Positions 45,687 to 54,159 of a stretch of 64,000 nt of DNA are shown piece after piece. The position numbers and the translations under genes are program-made. This DNA is from Sinanaerobacter chloroacetimidivorans (GTDB taxonomy: Bacteria; Bacillota; Clostridia; Peptostreptococcales; Anaerovoracaceae): positions 124,001 to 188,000 of the forward strand of contig NZ_JAGSND010000003.1 of the NCBI RefSeq assembly GCF_018128545.1. Reading direction: 5' to 3'. How positions within the stretch are numbered: the first letter of the stretch is position 1; every line of letters begins with the position of its first letter. Below the pieces are notes generated by a model that saw nothing but the letters and a program-made list of their open reading frames with translations, was not told the origin of the DNA and did not search any database.

Positions 45687-47108
45687 ATGAGTAAACAGCA
45701 AACCCTTGAGCGAAAGCCCGTAACCTTGGGTGTAAAATTCGGTTACGGTATTGCGTCAGCCGGAGATGCCATTGTATTCGCCATCATGACAGTCTTTTTA
45801 ATGCTCTTCCTTACAACCGTTGCCGGACTGGAACCGGGAACGGCAGGTACCGTGTCATCCGTTGCGCTTTTTTCCAGCGCTGTCGCTACACTTTTTATCG
45901 GTTATTTTTCCGATAACAGCAAATCAAAAACAGGAAGAAGGCGCCCCTTTGTCAAGGTAGCCATTCCCTTCATGTTTATTGCCTTCGTAATGCTTTATTC
46001 CTCCTTTGGTCTTACCGGGACTACGGCGGTCCTATACTACGGCTTTTTTGCAATCTTGTTCTGGATATCCTACTGCGCTTTCTTCGTACCATACACAGCA
46101 TTGGGTGCCGAAATTACCGGCGATTATGGTGAGCGTACCAGCCTCCGGTCCTATGCGGCAGTATTTACCCAGGCAGGAAACCTTACCGGTGGAGCTCTGC
46201 CGCTGCTCCTCGTAGGGGCACTCATTGCATCGGGCCAGACCGAATCCATGTCATGGACGATGACCGCAGCAGTTTTTGCGGGAGCTTCCGCCATCTTCAT
46301 CGGAAGTATGGTTGCGGTAACAAAAGGAAGAGAATTGATCATCGACCGTTCTAAGGAAACTGAAAAGCCGAATCTCTTTAAAGATTATTTTATGGTTTTG
46401 AAGTCAAAGCCGATGATCTGGCTGATCCTTTCTATCATAGGCTTTAATATTGTCAATGCCATCTTTGCAGCCAATCTGCCGTTTTTCGTCATTTTCAAGC
46501 TGGGGATGTCCGACGCTTATGTTCCCGTCATCATATCCATTATGTTCATCGCAGCCATCCCCATGGCACCGGTGATCAATTACATCGCACAGAAGCTGGA
46601 TAAACGGAAAGCATACATATTCCTCTTCTGTCTATCAGCGGCATTGATGCTGATCCTACGGCTGATGGGGGTGAACAGCTATCCTATGATGATTGCCCTT
46701 ACTATCGCCCTTGTTGTTTCAAATGCAGCCTACTGGCAGCTTATTGCAGCAATCATTTATGACGTTGCAGAGGTTATTGAGCTCAAAACCGGAAAGAGAG
46801 CGGAAGGAACCCTTGCTTCCCTGCAGTCCATAACCCAGCAGATTGGCTCGGCGATCGCGGTGTTCCTGATGGGATGGTTCCTCCAGTTCAACGGCTTCAA
46901 TGCCATGGCAGAAACCCAGACCGATCAGGCGATTGGTGCCCTGATCACCGTGCAGACTGTGATTCCCAGCATTTTACTGTTTATCAGTGCAGCTATGATG
47001 TTGATTTTCCCAATCACGAAGAATAAATTCGAGCTTGTTCAGAAGGCTTTGACCCAAAAGGATGAAACTGGGAACTATGATAAAACGGGATTGGAAAGAA
47101 TCCTATAG
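45687..47108 (+). CDS. GPH-family (MFS) sugar:cation symporter
   Basis: 473 residues with about 12 membrane helices; AAAGGAG before ATG 45687. Typical GPH signatures: KFGYGIASAGDAI at the N-terminus, GYFSDNSKSKTGRRRPFVK after TM2, YTALGAEITGDYGERTSLRSY and DVAEVIELKTGKRAEGTLASLQSITQQIG. Members import glycosides, pentosides or hexuronides with H+ or Na+. The amidohydrolase partner suggests an amide-bearing substrate rather than a plain sugar; this is inference. Terminator follows. Confidence 0.9.
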   Translation: MSKQQTLERKPVTLGVKFGYGIASAGDAIVFAIMTVFLMLFLTTVAGLEPGTAGTVSSVALFSSAVATLFIGYFSDNSKSKTGRRRPFVKVAIPFMFIAFVMLYSSFGLTGTTAVLYYGFFAILFWISYCAFFVPYTALGAEITGDYGERTSLRSYAAVFTQAGNLTGGALPLLLVGALIASGQTESMSWTMTAAVFAGASAIFIGSMVAVTKGRELIIDRSKETEKPNLFKDYFMVLKSKPMIWLILSIIGFNIVNAIFAANLPFFVIFKLGMSDAYVPVIISIMFIAAIPMAPVINYIAQKLDKRKAYIFLFCLSAALMLILRLMGVNSYPMMIALTIALVVSNAAYWQLIAAIIYDVAEVIELKTGKRAEGTLASLQSITQQIGSAIAVFLMGWFLQFNGFNAMAETQTDQAIGALITVQTVIPSILLFISAAMMLIFPITKNKFELVQKALTQKDETGNYDKTGLERIL

Positions 47109-47133
47109 TTCAACGCGTCAGATCATAAAATTG

Positions 47134-47166
47134 AAAAGTGGCTGCAGAGATGTCAGCCACTTTTTT
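47134..47166. terminator. Terminator after symporter gene
   Basis: 11-bp stem AAAAGTGGCTG / CAGCCACTTTT and following T run; also serves the minus-strand remnant behind it. Confidence 0.85.
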
Positions 47167-47552
47167 ATGTACGTTGCACTTTTTTCTTTGAGACTGCAAT
47201 CAATATCCCTAAAAGAATTGAGAGAAAGGCTGACGCGAGGACTCTGTATACGGAAGGCAGTAAAAACACGATTGTATGCAGAGGAATCCATATTAAGATG
47301 CAGTTTGTTATCCATGAAAAGCTTACCATCCGATCCCAGTCCACCTTTTCGAATATGCCATCCTCCTCTTATGATCCTTTCGCCGAGCAAATTCCCCATG
47401 GTAGCTAAAATTGAGAATTTTACGAAGCCTGCAAGATAGGAGTGCTATCCCGTTATCTTTCCATAAATTGCTCTAGCCTCTGGAATCAGCAGCATTATGA
47501 TCCAAATGGAAAGTAGCGCTGCCCATAATAAATCGCCTGTTCTTTTCTTCAA
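47165..47552 (-). pseudogene. Broken small membrane-protein gene
   Basis: GGAGG and a TTG start at 47552 open a frame KKRTGDLLWAALLSIWIIML...IYGKITG that hits TAG at 47445-47447, then continues HSYLAGFVKFSILATMGNLLGERIIRGGW. After this the membrane-like reading continues only one base out of frame (DWDRMVSFSWITNCILIWI...LLGILIAVSKKKVQ) to TAA at 47165. So a nonsense codon (likely a former TGG) and a frameshift disrupt a four-helix membrane protein. The ATMG-x-LL motif recalls an uncharacterised clostridial membrane family I cannot name. The remaining spacer to uvrC carries only regulatory sequence. Confidence 0.75.
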
Positions 47553-47650
47553 AATTTGTTCCTCCAGTAAATCTTTTTCGTCAATAACCGATTACATATA
47601 TATTACCGAAAAAGGCTGTTTGCTGAAATACCCCTCACTTATCCTTTTTC

Positions 47651-47670
47651 TACTCCTTATAGGTCATAAT
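47651..47670. promoter_or_regulatory. Second copy of symporter operator half-site
   Basis: TACTCCTTATAGGTCATAAT matches 17 of 20 bases of 45554-45573 (TACTCCTTATGGGTTATTAT). It lies 12 bp upstream of the uvrC promoter. Confidence 0.5.
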
Positions 47671-47681
47671 TAGATAGCCGG

Positions 47682-47710
47682 TTGCAGATTTTTAACGGGG
47701 GTGCTACAAT
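47682..47710 (+). promoter_or_regulatory. uvrC promoter
   Basis: TTGCAG (47682-47687), 17-bp spacer, TACAAT (47705-47710). Confidence 0.65.
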
Positions 47711-47766
47711 AAAATCATAAAACAAAGAAAACGACTGGAGAAACAGGAAAGAGAAGAAACGAAAGC

Positions 47767-49623
47767 ATGTTTGATATTCAGGAAAATTTAAAAAAACTCC
47801 CGGATAAACCGGGAGTTTATATGCATAAGGATAAACTGGGGCAGGTGATTTATGTAGGGAAAGCAATTTCCTTGAAAAACCGGGTGCGCCAGTATTTTCA
47901 GTCTTCAAAAAATATGGATCCGAAAGTAAGAGCCATGGTATCCCATATTGAAGAATTCGAATATATTACCACCAATACGGAGATGGAAGCCCTGATCCTA
48001 GAAAACAATCTGATCAAAAAATATATGCCCAAATATAATGTCTTGCTCAGAGACGACAAGACGTTTCCCTATATTAAGGTCACCACGAATGAAGCCTATC
48101 CCCGTATTCTGAAGACACGGAAGATCTATCATGACGGCTGCAAATATTTCGGGCCTTACACCGACGCCGGAGCAGTGAACCAGATCATTGATCTTTTAAA
48201 CGAGATTTATTCTCTGAAACGCTGCTCTTCTCAAAAATTCCCCGCCGGCTTTAAGCCCTGCTTAAACTATCATATTCACCAGTGCAAAGGAATCTGTACA
48301 AATCAGATCTCTCCGGAAGATTACAGAAAATCCATTGACCATGTCGTTGATTTTTTAAATGGTAAGAATAAGCAGGTCCTCGATTATCTGAATCAGAGGA
48401 TGGCCGAGGAGTCTGCGGAGCTGAATTTTGAAAAGGCTGCCGAATACCGGGATTATATCGCAGCGGTAAATGCCATCGCGGAAAAACAGCGGGTAATGCT
48501 TCTTACCGCAGGAGATATGGATGTTATTTTGGCGGCAAAGGGGAAAGATGATGCCCATATTATCATATTTTTTATCAGACAGGGCCGTCTCAGCGGCAGA
48601 GAAAGCTATCATCTTCAGGCTATGGCGGAGGATAACGAAAAAGAAGTGGTATCAGCTTTTATACAGCAATATTATACGGAAAATTCCATGATTCCGAAAG
48701 AAATCCTGGTGGAAGCGGAGCTGCCGGAAAGCAGCCTTACGGAGGAGTGGCTTTCGAAGATGAAAGGAAGCCTGGTGAAAATCATCGTCCCCCAGAAGGG
48801 AGATAAAAAGGCACTGCTGGATTTGGCCAAACGGGATGTCATCGAGATGTCCAAAACCCTGGATGAGAGAGCCAAAAACCAAAGGGAAAAAAATCAGGCC
48901 GTTCAGGAAGCGCTGGAGAAGGTTATCGGGGAGAAGCCCTCGGAAGGCATCGAAGAGGCAAAACCGGATTCCGGCGGTTGGAGAGTGGAAGCTTATGATA
49001 TCTCCAATACCAATGGAGTGGATTCTGTGGGCGCCATGATCGTATTTCAGGCAGGCATTCCTCAGCGAAAGGATTACCGAAGGTTTAAAATAAGAACGAT
49101 AGAAGGCCCCAATGATTACGGCAGTCTGCAGGAAGTTCTTTATAGAAGGTTGAAAAGAGGGGTTCAGGAGGATCCCAGTTTTGCCAGAATGCCGGATTTG
49201 CTCCTCATGGACGGGGGTAAGGGTCATGTTACCGCGGCAGAGCAGGTCGTAAAAGCGATGAAGCTTTCGATCCCTGTGGCAGGTATGGTGAAAGACGACA
49301 AGCATCGAACCAGAGGTCTGGTTTATAAGGATCAGGAATTGGATTTAAAAAACAATCCGGTGCTCTTGAAATACATTGCTGCCGTTCAGGAAGAGGTTCA
49401 CCGTTTTGCAATTGAATATCACCGGGGAATTCGAAACAAATCGTTACAGCGGTCTGCCCTTGATGAAATTCAGGGTATCGGTGAAAAACGAAGAAATTCT
49501 CTGCTGTCATACTTTGGAAGCATTGAAAAAATTAAGGAAGCTACTTTGGAAGAGCTTTGTAAAGTTCCCGGAATAAACCGCCCGGCTGCGGAAAAGGTAA
49601 TAGAGTGGGCTTCAAAAAAATGA
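47767..49623 (+). CDS. uvrC: UvrABC excinuclease subunit C
   Basis: 618 residues from ATG 47767 (weak GGAAAGAG site). N-terminal GIY-YIG nuclease (PGVYMHKDKLGQVIYVGKA), central Cys-containing region, UVR motif (about 210-235, LNFEKAAEYRD), RNase-H-like nuclease half (EAYDISNTNG...LLLMDGGKGH) and C-terminal helix-hairpin-helix pair (IQGIGEKRRNSLL, VPGINRPAAEKV). Makes both incisions in nucleotide excision repair. Complete and normal length. Confidence 0.97.
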   Translation: MFDIQENLKKLPDKPGVYMHKDKLGQVIYVGKAISLKNRVRQYFQSSKNMDPKVRAMVSHIEEFEYITTNTEMEALILENNLIKKYMPKYNVLLRDDKTFPYIKVTTNEAYPRILKTRKIYHDGCKYFGPYTDAGAVNQIIDLLNEIYSLKRCSSQKFPAGFKPCLNYHIHQCKGICTNQISPEDYRKSIDHVVDFLNGKNKQVLDYLNQRMAEESAELNFEKAAEYRDYIAAVNAIAEKQRVMLLTAGDMDVILAAKGKDDAHIIIFFIRQGRLSGRESYHLQAMAEDNEKEVVSAFIQQYYTENSMIPKEILVEAELPESSLTEEWLSKMKGSLVKIIVPQKGDKKALLDLAKRDVIEMSKTLDERAKNQREKNQAVQEALEKVIGEKPSEGIEEAKPDSGGWRVEAYDISNTNGVDSVGAMIVFQAGIPQRKDYRRFKIRTIEGPNDYGSLQEVLYRRLKRGVQEDPSFARMPDLLLMDGGKGHVTAAEQVVKAMKLSIPVAGMVKDDKHRTRGLVYKDQELDLKNNPVLLKYIAAVQEEVHRFAIEYHRGIRNKSLQRSALDEIQGIGEKRRNSLLSYFGSIEKIKEATLEELCKVPGINRPAAEKVIEWASKK

Positions 49624-49701
49624 ATAATTCAATTGATTCTAGTTCAATATAATGGTATAGTAAGCATATGTTATCAAATTAGAAAATAATGGAGGACGAT
49701 T

Positions 49702-50010
49702 ATGGAAGATAAAGAAAAATGCATGCCTGGCGGATGCAGTGACGAATGTAACTGCGGTGACGGAGATGATGCGGACTTCCTGACACTTGAATTTGACGAT
49801 GGACAAGAAGTTGAATGTGAAATTATGGGTGTATTCGACTTTGAGGGTAAGGAATATATAGCTCTGATCCCTGAGGATGGCACTGATGATGTATACATCT
49901 ATGGATACAAAGAAACGAGTGAAGAAGAATTTGAACTCATCGATATCGAAGACGATGAGGAGTTCAAGAGAGTAGTGGAAGAGTTTGAAAAGCTTACTGT
50001 AGAAGAATAA
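49702..50010 (+). CDS. DUF1292-family acidic protein
   Basis: 102 residues; TGGAGG before ATG 49702. The core FDDGQEVECEIMGVFDFEGKEYIALIPED is the DUF1292 (YrzB-like) signature. The N-terminus is Cys-rich (KCMPGGCSDECNCGDGDD), an extension that could bind a metal. Strongly acidic overall. Function unknown; homologues usually sit with yrrK and ruvX-type genes, not here. Confidence 0.88.
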   Translation: MEDKEKCMPGGCSDECNCGDGDDADFLTLEFDDGQEVECEIMGVFDFEGKEYIALIPEDGTDDVYIYGYKETSEEEFELIDIEDDEEFKRVVEEFEKLTVEE

Positions 50011-50018
50011 TGAGGAAA

Positions 50019-50063
50019 TAGCCTGCCAACCTTAGAACAATGGGTTTGCAGGCTCATTTTTTT
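50019..50063 (+). terminator. Terminator after DUF1292 gene
   Basis: AGCCTGC (50020-50026) pairs with GCAGGCT (50048-50054), with inner AACC/GGTT, followed by CATTTTTTT. Confidence 0.85.
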
Positions 50064-50107
50064 ATTGGGATACGTAATTTGAAGTACTGTAGTATCCATA
50101 TATGAAG

Positions 50108-50129
50108 AGCCGGGGAGCCGGCTTGTTTT
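50108..50129 (+). terminator. Second small terminator-like hairpin
   Basis: AGCCGG-GGAG-CCGGCT followed by TGTTTT, 45 bp after the DUF1292 terminator. Confidence 0.5.
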
Positions 50130-50188
50130 AATTATATTTTATAAGCCAGTTGAACGTACGAAGTGTCCGAAACAATAAAGTATCCGTT

Positions 50189-50302
50189 ATGCAGGTACTC
50201 GTCGATTGTTATACAAAAAATCACCTAACATTTTGGTCTTCTTATGTCGATAAGTTACATAAAAGATTGGAATCTTCTGCAGCGGAATTAGATGAAGAAT
50301 AA
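50189..50302 (+). CDS. Possible 37-codon ORF or remnant before a strong terminator
   Basis: ATG 50189 to TAA 50302, peptide MQVLVDCYTKNHLTFW...ESSAAELDEE. There is no ribosome binding site, and the frame stays open upstream of the ATG. It ends 12 bp before an excellent terminator, so something here is transcribed; it may equally be the tail of a lost gene or a small RNA. I see nothing else in 50064-50390. Confidence 0.3.
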   Translation: MQVLVDCYTKNHLTFWSSYVDKLHKRLESSAAELDEE

Positions 50303-50314
50303 TGACTGGGGAAG

Positions 50315-50341
50315 GGCCTCTGCCGAGCAGAGGCCTTTTTT
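50315..50341 (+). terminator. Rho-independent terminator
   Basis: Perfect 9-bp stem GGCCTCTGC-CGA-GCAGAGGCC followed by six T. Confidence 0.88.
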
Positions 50342-50390
50342 AGTCTGAGAGGAAATAACGGAGGTGGCGTCAGCCGCTTTTTTTAGTGCC

Positions 50391-51212
50391 TTATTCACAG
50401 ATTCGATGTAAATAGTCTAAATCCATTTTTGCTAAATCCCACCCTTTCCCCAGTTCATTCATTGGTGGAAGATAAAAGTAATTCTCAATAAAATACCAGC
50501 CTTGATAGCCTTTTTCCTTTAGAACGCCGATGGTCTCCTCGACTTTTCCGGCACCTTTTCCCAAAGGCCAGCAGCCTGTAAGATTCTCGGGAGCATCCTT
50601 TACATGGATGTGGTCAATCAAATCAATGCCGATTCTGCGGATTTCATCAGGAGGATTGCCGTTCCCGAACCGGATGGGATTTAAAGTATCGTAGCAAAGC
50701 TTTAATCCCTCTCTCACGTAATCCAGGATGGCAAAAAGTTTTTCTACGGGGGCAAAACACTCGTAGGCAATCTGGATTCCCTTTTCGGATGCTAATTCCA
50801 CAAACAACTTTAACATGGCGGCAGTATTTTTCTGTTCATAATCGTTGGTAAAATTACTGGCCACGAAAGAACAAATCAGGTAAGTAGGGATTTTTAGGGC
50901 AGCACAGACTTCCAAACCTTTTTTAAAATTAAAAATCGCCTCTTGCCCTTTGACGCTATCCATGGGGTACTTGATCCCGCCATGCTGTGTCATGGAAACG
51001 ACCCCCTGGAGACCTTGGATCTGAACTCCATAAGTCTCCGCAGCTTCCAGATAATGAGCCTGTATTCGTTCATCGTTCAGCGGAAAATTTTGGTTGACTC
51101 CGCCCAGATCCGAGATTTGAATACCTTCAAATCCAAGCTGTGAAGCAGTCCTGATGGCTGAGGGGCCTGTCGTTGCAAGATACCATTCGCATACTCCATA
51201 TTTGTTTTTCAT
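50391..51212 (-). CDS. Xylose-isomerase-like TIM-barrel sugar epimerase/isomerase
   Basis: 273 residues from ATG 51212 (weak GAAGAA site; the open frame runs to 51245). AP-endonuclease-2/sugar epimerase superfamily features: SQLGFEGIQI near the N-terminus, AYECFAPVE with the catalytic Glu, LCYDTLNPIRFG with a metal Asp, DLIDHIHVKDAPEN with the His-x-Lys-Asp, and GWYFIENYFYL with the second Glu. A metal-dependent ketose epimerase or sugar isomerase is likely; substrate unknown. Divergent from the SDR/transketolase operon, with which it probably works. Confidence 0.83.
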   Translation of the reverse strand: MKNKYGVCEWYLATTGPSAIRTASQLGFEGIQISDLGGVNQNFPLNDERIQAHYLEAAETYGVQIQGLQGVVSMTQHGGIKYPMDSVKGQEAIFNFKKGLEVCAALKIPTYLICSFVASNFTNDYEQKNTAAMLKLFVELASEKGIQIAYECFAPVEKLFAILDYVREGLKLCYDTLNPIRFGNGNPPDEIRRIGIDLIDHIHVKDAPENLTGCWPLGKGAGKVEETIGVLKEKGYQGWYFIENYFYLPPMNELGKGWDLAKMDLDYLHRICE

Positions 51213-51571
51213 ACGCATTCTTCGATATGCAGATGTGCCCGGCACATGAAAACATATCTACCCTTTCTTTCATTTACTATTTCTTAAAGCAAAAAACCTG
51301 CCAACTGTTAACAATCAACAAAAAAATTGATATTCCAAGCTTTCGCAGACATGTATGGGGAGGATCTCGGGCAAAGTGTATACTTTTTGTTTACGTTTCT
51401 CCGGTATTGTTACGTGTTGGAAACATATCGGCAGCAGCATGCTCCTGGTGAGAACAGCATGAACAGATTTGCGTTAACGGCAGGCATTAAATTTTAATCA
51501 GACAACCAACGATGATTCTGAGCAGTTTCGGCAGGGCGGCATCCTTGCACAAGGGGTATGGGTTCTGAGCT

Positions 51572-51587
51572 TGGCATGATAGTTGCA
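51572..51587 (+). promoter_or_regulatory. Sigma-54 promoter of the SDR/transketolase operon
   Basis: TGGCAT-GATAG-TTGCA, agreeing with the -24/-12 consensus TGGCAC-N5-TTGCW in all but one position; preceded by T. It lies 87 bp before the first SDR gene. The spacer 51213-51673 otherwise holds GTTTAC/GTTAC motifs near 51389-51413 and no gene. Confidence 0.85.
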
Positions 51588-51673
51588 GCCAGGAGATGTT
51601 ATTCCATCGCCGATAGTTGGATGGATACGTATTTTAACAAAAATAAGAACAGGAAAGGAAAGGAAGATACGGT

Positions 51674-52459
51674 ATGGAAACATATGGAATGTGCAGCGAG
51701 ATATTTTGTATTGCAGGCAAAAAGGCGTTGGTAACAGGCGGAACAAAAGGCTTGGGAAAAGCCATTGTTACAGGACTTTTGGAAAACGGGTGCGACGTTT
51801 TTGTAACCAGCCGGAATGTAGCCGGGGCAGATGAACTTCAGGACTTTGCCGAGAAAATGGGCAGAAAGCTTGTCCTCTATTCTTGCGATGTAACAAAGTC
51901 TGAATCTGTAAAGGAAATGGTCAATGCAGCGAAAGAGCAGTTAGGACGCATAGATATTCTTATCAACAGCGCAGGGAACATAAAGATAAAACCTCTGAAA
52001 GAGATGGATGATGATTCGTGGAACAATGTCATTGACACGAATCTGACGGCCACCTTTACCGTCATCAGAGAAGTCTCCAAGGTCATGGAGGAGCAGCGGT
52101 ACGGAAAAATTATCAACATGTCTTCGATGAAAAGCGTTCTCGGAACCGTAAAAGGGTTTTCTGCTTATTGCGCCTCGAAAGGTGCGATCAACATGCTTAC
52201 GAAGCAGGTGGCTTGTGAACTGGCAAAATTCAATATAAACTGCAATGCCATTGCACCCACCTATATTAAAACCGACCTGAATGCCGAACAGCTGGAGGAT
52301 GAAGAATTCAGAAAGAGCCTGGAAGTCCGCATCCCTCTGGGACGAATCGGAACCATGAATGATTTGGTGAATCTGGCATTGTTTCTTGTGTCCGATGCAT
52401 CTTGCTTCATTACCGGGCAGGTAATTCTTCTGGATGGCGGAATTTACGCCATGCAGTAA
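51674..52459 (+). CDS. Short-chain dehydrogenase/reductase (1)
   Basis: 261 residues; GGAAAGGAAG before ATG 51674. Classical SDR: cofactor loop VTGGTKGLGKAI (about 18-29), NSAGNI, catalytic Ser in NMSSMKS and Y-x-x-x-K in YCASK, and C-terminal ITGQVILLDGG. Oxidises or reduces a hydroxyl/keto group of a polyol or sugar acid with NAD(P). First gene of a sigma-54-driven operon with a second SDR and a split transketolase. The pair could interconvert two positions of the same substrate. Confidence 0.92.
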   Translation: METYGMCSEIFCIAGKKALVTGGTKGLGKAIVTGLLENGCDVFVTSRNVAGADELQDFAEKMGRKLVLYSCDVTKSESVKEMVNAAKEQLGRIDILINSAGNIKIKPLKEMDDDSWNNVIDTNLTATFTVIREVSKVMEEQRYGKIINMSSMKSVLGTVKGFSAYCASKGAINMLTKQVACELAKFNINCNAIAPTYIKTDLNAEQLEDEEFRKSLEVRIPLGRIGTMNDLVNLALFLVSDASCFITGQVILLDGGIYAMQ

Positions 52460-52482
52460 GGCCGTAAGAAAGGAGGATTTTG

Positions 52483-53259
52483 ATGAATATACAAAGCTTA
52501 ACCCAGTTTTCACTGGAAGGTAAAAATGCAATCGTAACAGGTGCCGGAAGGGCAACCGGTTTGTGCTATGCAATGGCGAAGGCTCTTCATGACGCAGGTG
52601 CAAGAATTATATTGATGGATGTTTCCGATAATGTATTTGAATTGGCAAAGGAATTGGGAGGAGACGCTGCGGGATATTATGCAGTGAAGGCAAATCTATG
52701 TGACATGGATTCCTTGCAAGCTGGTTTTGACAAAGCGATGGAAATCTTTGAGAATCAATTGGATATCCTTCTTAATGGCGCCGGCATGCAATATCGCTGT
52801 GATGCGATTGAATATCCGGATGACAAATGGCGCCAGATCATAGATATCAACTTGAACGCTGTGTTTTTCCTGAGCCAGATGGCAGCCAGGGTGATGATCC
52901 CACGGGGTAAAGGGAAAATTATCAACGTGGCTTCCCTGACCAGCTTCAATGCCAGCAAGCGAATTCCGGCCTATTCGGCAAGCAAGGGTGCGATCGTGCA
53001 GCTGACCAAGGCTTTATCCAATGAATGGGCGGAAAAAGGTTTGAATATCAATGCCATTGCTCCGGGATACATGATTACTGAACAGACGACAAATTTGGTA
53101 AACACAGAACAGGGACAAAGCTATACGGTAAGAATCCCTGCGGGGCGTTGGGGATATCCGGAAGATCTGGACGGAACCATCGTATTTCTGGCTTCGGCAG
53201 CATCCGACTATGTCACCGGAGCAACGATTCCGGTCGACGGCGGATTTTTGGGTGCTTAA
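52483..53259 (+). CDS. Short-chain dehydrogenase/reductase (2)
   Basis: 258 residues from ATG 52483, with AAGGAGG upstream. Cofactor loop VTGAGRATGLCYAMA shows an unusual ATG in place of the common GIG. LNGAGMQ stands for NNAG, catalytic Ser in NVASLTSF, Y-x-x-x-K in YSASK, and VTGATIPVDGGF at the end. Close in pattern to gluconate-5-dehydrogenase-type (IdnO/KduD-like) SDRs. 23 bp after the first SDR. Confidence 0.9.
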   Translation: MNIQSLTQFSLEGKNAIVTGAGRATGLCYAMAKALHDAGARIILMDVSDNVFELAKELGGDAAGYYAVKANLCDMDSLQAGFDKAMEIFENQLDILLNGAGMQYRCDAIEYPDDKWRQIIDINLNAVFFLSQMAARVMIPRGKGKIINVASLTSFNASKRIPAYSASKGAIVQLTKALSNEWAEKGLNINAIAPGYMITEQTTNLVNTEQGQSYTVRIPAGRWGYPEDLDGTIVFLASAASDYVTGATIPVDGGFLGA

Positions 53260-53292
53260 TGAAGACGGTAGAAAAGGAAGGAGAACTGACTC

Positions 53293-54159
53293 ATGTATGA
53301 GAAACCTGATTTTGAAAAAATGAAGCGTTTAAGCGCGGACATCCGGATTGAACTGATTAAGGAATTGGCAGAGGCGGGATTCGGACATATCGGCGGATCC
53401 GCTTCTATAGCCGATGTGCTGGCCGTACTCTATGGCGGAGCCATGCAGATAGACCCTGAAAATCCAGGATGGGAAGACCGTGACTGGCTGGTACTTTCCA
53501 AAGGCCACAGCGGGCCGGCTCTTTATGCTGCGTTGGCTCTTAAGGGATATTTCCCCATGGAAGTGCTGACCACATTGAACAAGGGCGGAACCCGCCTGCC
53601 AAGCCACTGTGACAGGCTTAAAACACCGGGTATTGACATGACTACCGGTTCCTTAGGCCAGGGCATGTCTTCCGCCGTAGGAATCGCTCTTGCCAATTCC
53701 ATTCAGGGACGTGACAGCTACACCTATTGTATTCTGGGAGACGGTGAGACTCAGGAAGGACAGGTGTGGGAGGGAGCACAAACTGCGGCCCATTTTAAAC
53801 TGGACCACTTTATTGCCTTTGTTGATGACAACAAGAAGCAGATTGATGGTCCGATTAAACAAGTATGCGAACCTTTCGATATTGCCGAGAAATTCCGCTC
53901 TTTCGGATTCGACAGCCGGAAAGTGAAAGGTTACGATGTGGAAGAGATTTATCATGCGATCGAAGAGGCAAAAGCCGTAAAAGGAAAGCCTTCGGTCATC
54001 GTTTTAGATACCATAAAAGGCCTTGGCATTAGTTTTGCCGAACCGGAAGCCTTTAACCATTATCTGAATATCGACTGGACCATGGCGGAAAAAGGCATTG
54101 CTGAAATTGAAAAGCGATATGCGGAAGGAACTTATCCCGGAGGTGATTTCAAATGGTAA
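53293..54159 (+). CDS. Transketolase, N-terminal (TPP-binding) subunit
   Basis: 288 residues; AAGGAAGGAG before ATG 53293. Split-type transketolase: GHIGGSASIADVLAVLYGG, LSKGHSGPALYAAL, TGSLGQGMSSAVGIAL, the TPP/Mg motif GDGETQEGQVWEGAQ...DDNKKQIDG. Binds thiamine diphosphate and pairs with the next gene product to transfer two-carbon ketol units. Such split enzymes often belong to catabolic operons rather than the housekeeping pentose pathway. Confidence 0.94.
   Translation: MYEKPDFEKMKRLSADIRIELIKELAEAGFGHIGGSASIADVLAVLYGGAMQIDPENPGWEDRDWLVLSKGHSGPALYAALALKGYFPMEVLTTLNKGGTRLPSHCDRLKTPGIDMTTGSLGQGMSSAVGIALANSIQGRDSYTYCILGDGETQEGQVWEGAQTAAHFKLDHFIAFVDDNKKQIDGPIKQVCEPFDIAEKFRSFGFDSRKVKGYDVEEIYHAIEEAKAVKGKPSVIVLDTIKGLGISFAEPEAFNHYLNIDWTMAEKGIAEIEKRYAEGTYPGGDFKW

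Noticed and set aside
48652-49305. Antisense 217-codon frame within uvrC
   Set aside because: Opposite-strand shadow of a clearly conserved gene.
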